Shown: positions 14,499-15,923 of the stretch, piece after piece
Layout: every line of letters begins with the position of its first letter
Position numbering within the stretch: the stretch's first letter is position 1
Source of the DNA: an uncultured Collinsella sp.
GTDB taxonomy: Bacteria; Actinomycetota; Coriobacteriia; Coriobacteriales; Coriobacteriaceae
Assembly (NCBI GenBank): GCA_900554465.1
Contig: USHF01000012.1
Location: 1 to 15,923, forward strand
DNA length: 15,923 bases
Direction of reading: 5' to 3'
Notes under the pieces: generated by a model
What the model was told of the DNA's origin: nothing
Databases searched by the model: none
The model's input: only the letters and a program-made list of their open reading frames with translations
Made by a program: the position numbers and the translations under genes

Positions 14499-14519
14499 TT
14501 ATAGACACGTGTTTATAAT
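14499..14519 (+). promoter_or_regulatory. Sirtuin-operon promoter -10 overlapped by a TetR-type palindrome
   Basis: TTATAGACACGTGTTTATAA (14499-14518) is a 20-base palindrome with a single mismatched pair, centred on ACACGTGT. A perfect -10 TATAAT lies at 14514-14519, inside its right half; the matching -35 is weak. The size, symmetry and position are those of a TetR-family operator that blocks RNA polymerase. The GTG start of the first sirtuin gene is 19 bases after the -10. Confidence 0.7.
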
Positions 14520-14538
14520 AGCTGAAAGAAGGTATCCA

Positions 14539-15504
14539 GTGACCCTGTACGAGCAGCTCGTTATCGAGCTCACCAACCAATCGTTTTCCCTTCAGGCCGC
14601 CTACCGCAGCGGCGGCACGCCCTATGAGCTGAGTGACCGCGAGCCCGAGCCCTACGACCAGCAAATCGAGGACTTCGCCCGCATGATCGAGGAAGCCGAT
14701 TGCGTGCTGGCGGGCGGGGCCTCCGGGCTCTCCGCGGCGGGCGGCGGCGACTTCTACTACGAGGACAACGCGACCTATCGCAAGCATTTCGGCAAATTCG
14801 CCGAGCGTTACGGTTTCAAGGGCGCTTTCGAGGGGTCGTTCTACCGCTGGCCCACCGCCGAGGCGCGCTGGGGATACCTCGCCACCTTCCTCGACACCAC
14901 GCTCAACGCCCCGCTGCGCAAGCCCTACAGGGACCTCGACGCCATTCTCGCCGAGAAGGATTTCTTCATGCTCACCACCAACCAGGACACGCAGTTTGTG
15001 AAGCTCTATCCCTGGGAGAAAGTGGCAGAGATCCAAGGCGACCACCGCTTCTTTCAGTGCTCCCGCTGTTGCACCGACGCGGTGTGGGATGCGGTCGAGC
15101 CGGTCTCCAACATGGTAGAGGCCATGGGAGACGGCCTTGAGGTTCCGACAGAGCTCGTGCCGCGCTGCCCGCACTGCGGGGCAGAGGCGTTCCCCTGGGT
15201 TCGCGGCTACGGCAACTTCCTGCAGGGCGAACTCTACGAGGAGCAGTACCGCAAGGTGTCCGACTGGCTCGACGCGCACGCACGGCAGAGGATCCTCTTC
15301 CTCGAGCTGGGTGTGGGCCGCATGACGCCCGCGTTTATCCAGGAGCCGTTCTGGGCCCTCACGGCGCAGTTACCGCAGGCCAGCTACATCGCCGTAAACA
15401 ACAAGACGCAGTTTCTCCCCCGCGCGATCGAGGATCGGGGGCTCGCCGTTCGCGCCGACATCGCCGACGTGCTTGCCGACGTGCGCAAGACGCTGGGGAG
15501 GTAG
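14539..15504 (+). CDS. Class M-type sirtuin (SirTM-like NAD-dependent ADP-ribosyltransferase)
   Basis: The 321-residue protein has a Rossmann NAD-binding sirtuin core: AGGASGLSAAGG (58-69) in place of the usual GAGxSxxSG, LTTNQDTQF (145-153), EIQGDHRFFQC (164-174) and a late FLELGVG loop (254-260). The catalytic histidine of classic deacetylase sirtuins (HG) is Gln166 here. That QGD plus FFQC pattern is the signature I know from SirTM proteins, which ADP-ribosylate lipoyl-carrying GcvH-L. Cys174, Cys177, Cys210 and Cys213 form a probable zinc site. GTG 14539 with AAGG six bases upstream is preferred; the open frame continues into the TetR gene. The macrodomain, GcvH-L and LplA genes that accompany SirTM in Firmicutes are not visible here but could follow the window. 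Confidence 0.85.
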   Translation: MTLYEQLVIELTNQSFSLQAAYRSGGTPYELSDREPEPYDQQIEDFARMIEEADCVLAGGASGLSAAGGGDFYYEDNATYRKHFGKFAERYGFKGAFEGSFYRWPTAEARWGYLATFLDTTLNAPLRKPYRDLDAILAEKDFFMLTTNQDTQFVKLYPWEKVAEIQGDHRFFQCSRCCTDAVWDAVEPVSNMVEAMGDGLEVPTELVPRCPHCGAEAFPWVRGYGNFLQGELYEEQYRKVSDWLDAHARQRILFLELGVGRMTPAFIQEPFWALTAQLPQASYIAVNNKTQFLPRAIEDRGLAVRADIADVLADVRKTLGR

Positions 15505-15507
15505 CGC

Positions 15508-15923
15508 ATGGAGACGGCGAAAGCAGTTCGCATAGGCAGGGCGCTAGCCGAAGCGGATCTTGTCATCATCGGCGCTAGCAACGGACTCGACATGGCGGAG
15601 GGGCTCAACCTTTTCTGCGCCGATGCTCATTTCCAAGAGGCGTACGGGGACCTCGCCCAGGCAGACGGCATCGGCTGCATACTGCAGGGGCTTGCCTCCC
15701 CGGATGCCAGCGTGCGACGCCGATGGGCCGAGCGGTTTCATCAAAAGGAATATCTCGAATATGAGCCCAGCCCGCTCATGAACGAGCTGCGGCGTCTTAC
15801 AGAGCACGCTGACACCTTCGTGATCACGTGCAATATCGACGGGCACTTCGTACGCGCAGGGTTCAACGAGAACCGCGTGCTCGAGACGGAGGGGGGCATA
15901 CGCACGTCGATCGACGAGCGGCG
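15508..15923 (+). CDS. Second, diverged sirtuin-family protein (partial, runs off the window)
   Basis: The frame is open from ATG 15508 to the window end (138 codons). The ATG has GGGAGG nine bases upstream, over the stop of the first sirtuin gene. The product aligns by eye with its neighbour: LAEADLVIIGASNGLDMAEG (13-32) for the NAD loop, FVITCNIDGHF (104-114) for TTNxDxxF, and RVLETEGGI (123-131) for the QGD position. The catalytic His/Gln position is therefore Glu128. The NAD loop has GASNG, with Asn replacing the usual Ser or Gly. It is either a different subfamily of Sir2-like enzymes or a catalytically altered partner. A three-base gap shows tight co-expression with the first sirtuin. 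The C-terminal half, including any zinc site, is not visible. Confidence 0.8.
   Translation, partial: METAKAVRIGRALAEADLVIIGASNGLDMAEGLNLFCADAHFQEAYGDLAQADGIGCILQGLASPDASVRRRWAERFHQKEYLEYEPSPLMNELRRLTEHADTFVITCNIDGHFVRAGFNENRVLETEGGIRTSIDER

Noticed and set aside
14395..15279. A 294-codon minus-strand frame
   Set aside because: It is antisense to the first sirtuin gene and covers the promoter region; no recognisable motif.

Overview
The window looks like chromosomal DNA from a gut coriobacterium (Actinomycetota, class Coriobacteriia), most likely Collinsella or a close relative. This rests on the GC-rich coding style with GTG/TTG starts, the stand-alone LuxR regulator with a helical-repeat body, and a clostridial-style second type IIA topoisomerase pair. 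The assignment is by recognition, not by a database search. No rRNA, tRNA, CRISPR array, transposase or IS end was seen.

Layout. (1) 1-1172: the last codons of a response regulator and its sensor histidine kinase, overlapping by ATGA. (2) 1173-1288: two hairpins between convergent genes. (3) 1289-2269 (-): a GMP synthase made only of the ATP pyrophosphatase and dimerisation domains, with its promoter at 2336-2341. (4) 2567-3571: a LuxR-type regulator. (5) 3572-3909: no intact gene, a probable frameshifted relic of a cell-wall sorting signal, and a terminator. (6) 3910-4734 (-): a small XRE repressor coupled to a four-helix membrane protein, read from a near-consensus promoter framed by an inverted repeat. 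(7) 4885-6373: a 37-bp perfect palindrome plus a second copy of its half, then an archaeal-type AAA ATPase with a nuclease-like (DUF234) C-terminus. (8) 6412-10809: a perfect actinobacterial-type LexA/SOS box ahead of a parE-parC topoisomerase IV operon. (9) 10909-12198 (-): a second ATPase of another family (DUF4143). (10) 12379-13841: an HxlR redox-type regulator and a flavodoxin-fold reductase (-), divergent from a small cupin (+). (11) 13838-15923: a TetR regulator (-) divergent from two tandem sirtuin-family genes. The first matches class M sirtuins (SirTM). The second is a diverged relative cut by the window end.

How the genes work together. The left part is a patchwork of regulators. 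The centre is a DNA-topology operon that may be DNA-damage inducible and is flanked by two unrelated ATPase/nuclease-like genes of selfish or defence-like character. The right part reads as two stress-response divergons: HxlR/flavodoxin/cupin, probably for electrophile or redox stress, and TetR/sirtuin pair, probably for NAD-dependent protein modification. The most promising under-described items are the tandem sirtuins with their TetR-type operator, the palindrome array in front of the DUF234 ATPase, and the SOS box ahead of parEC.
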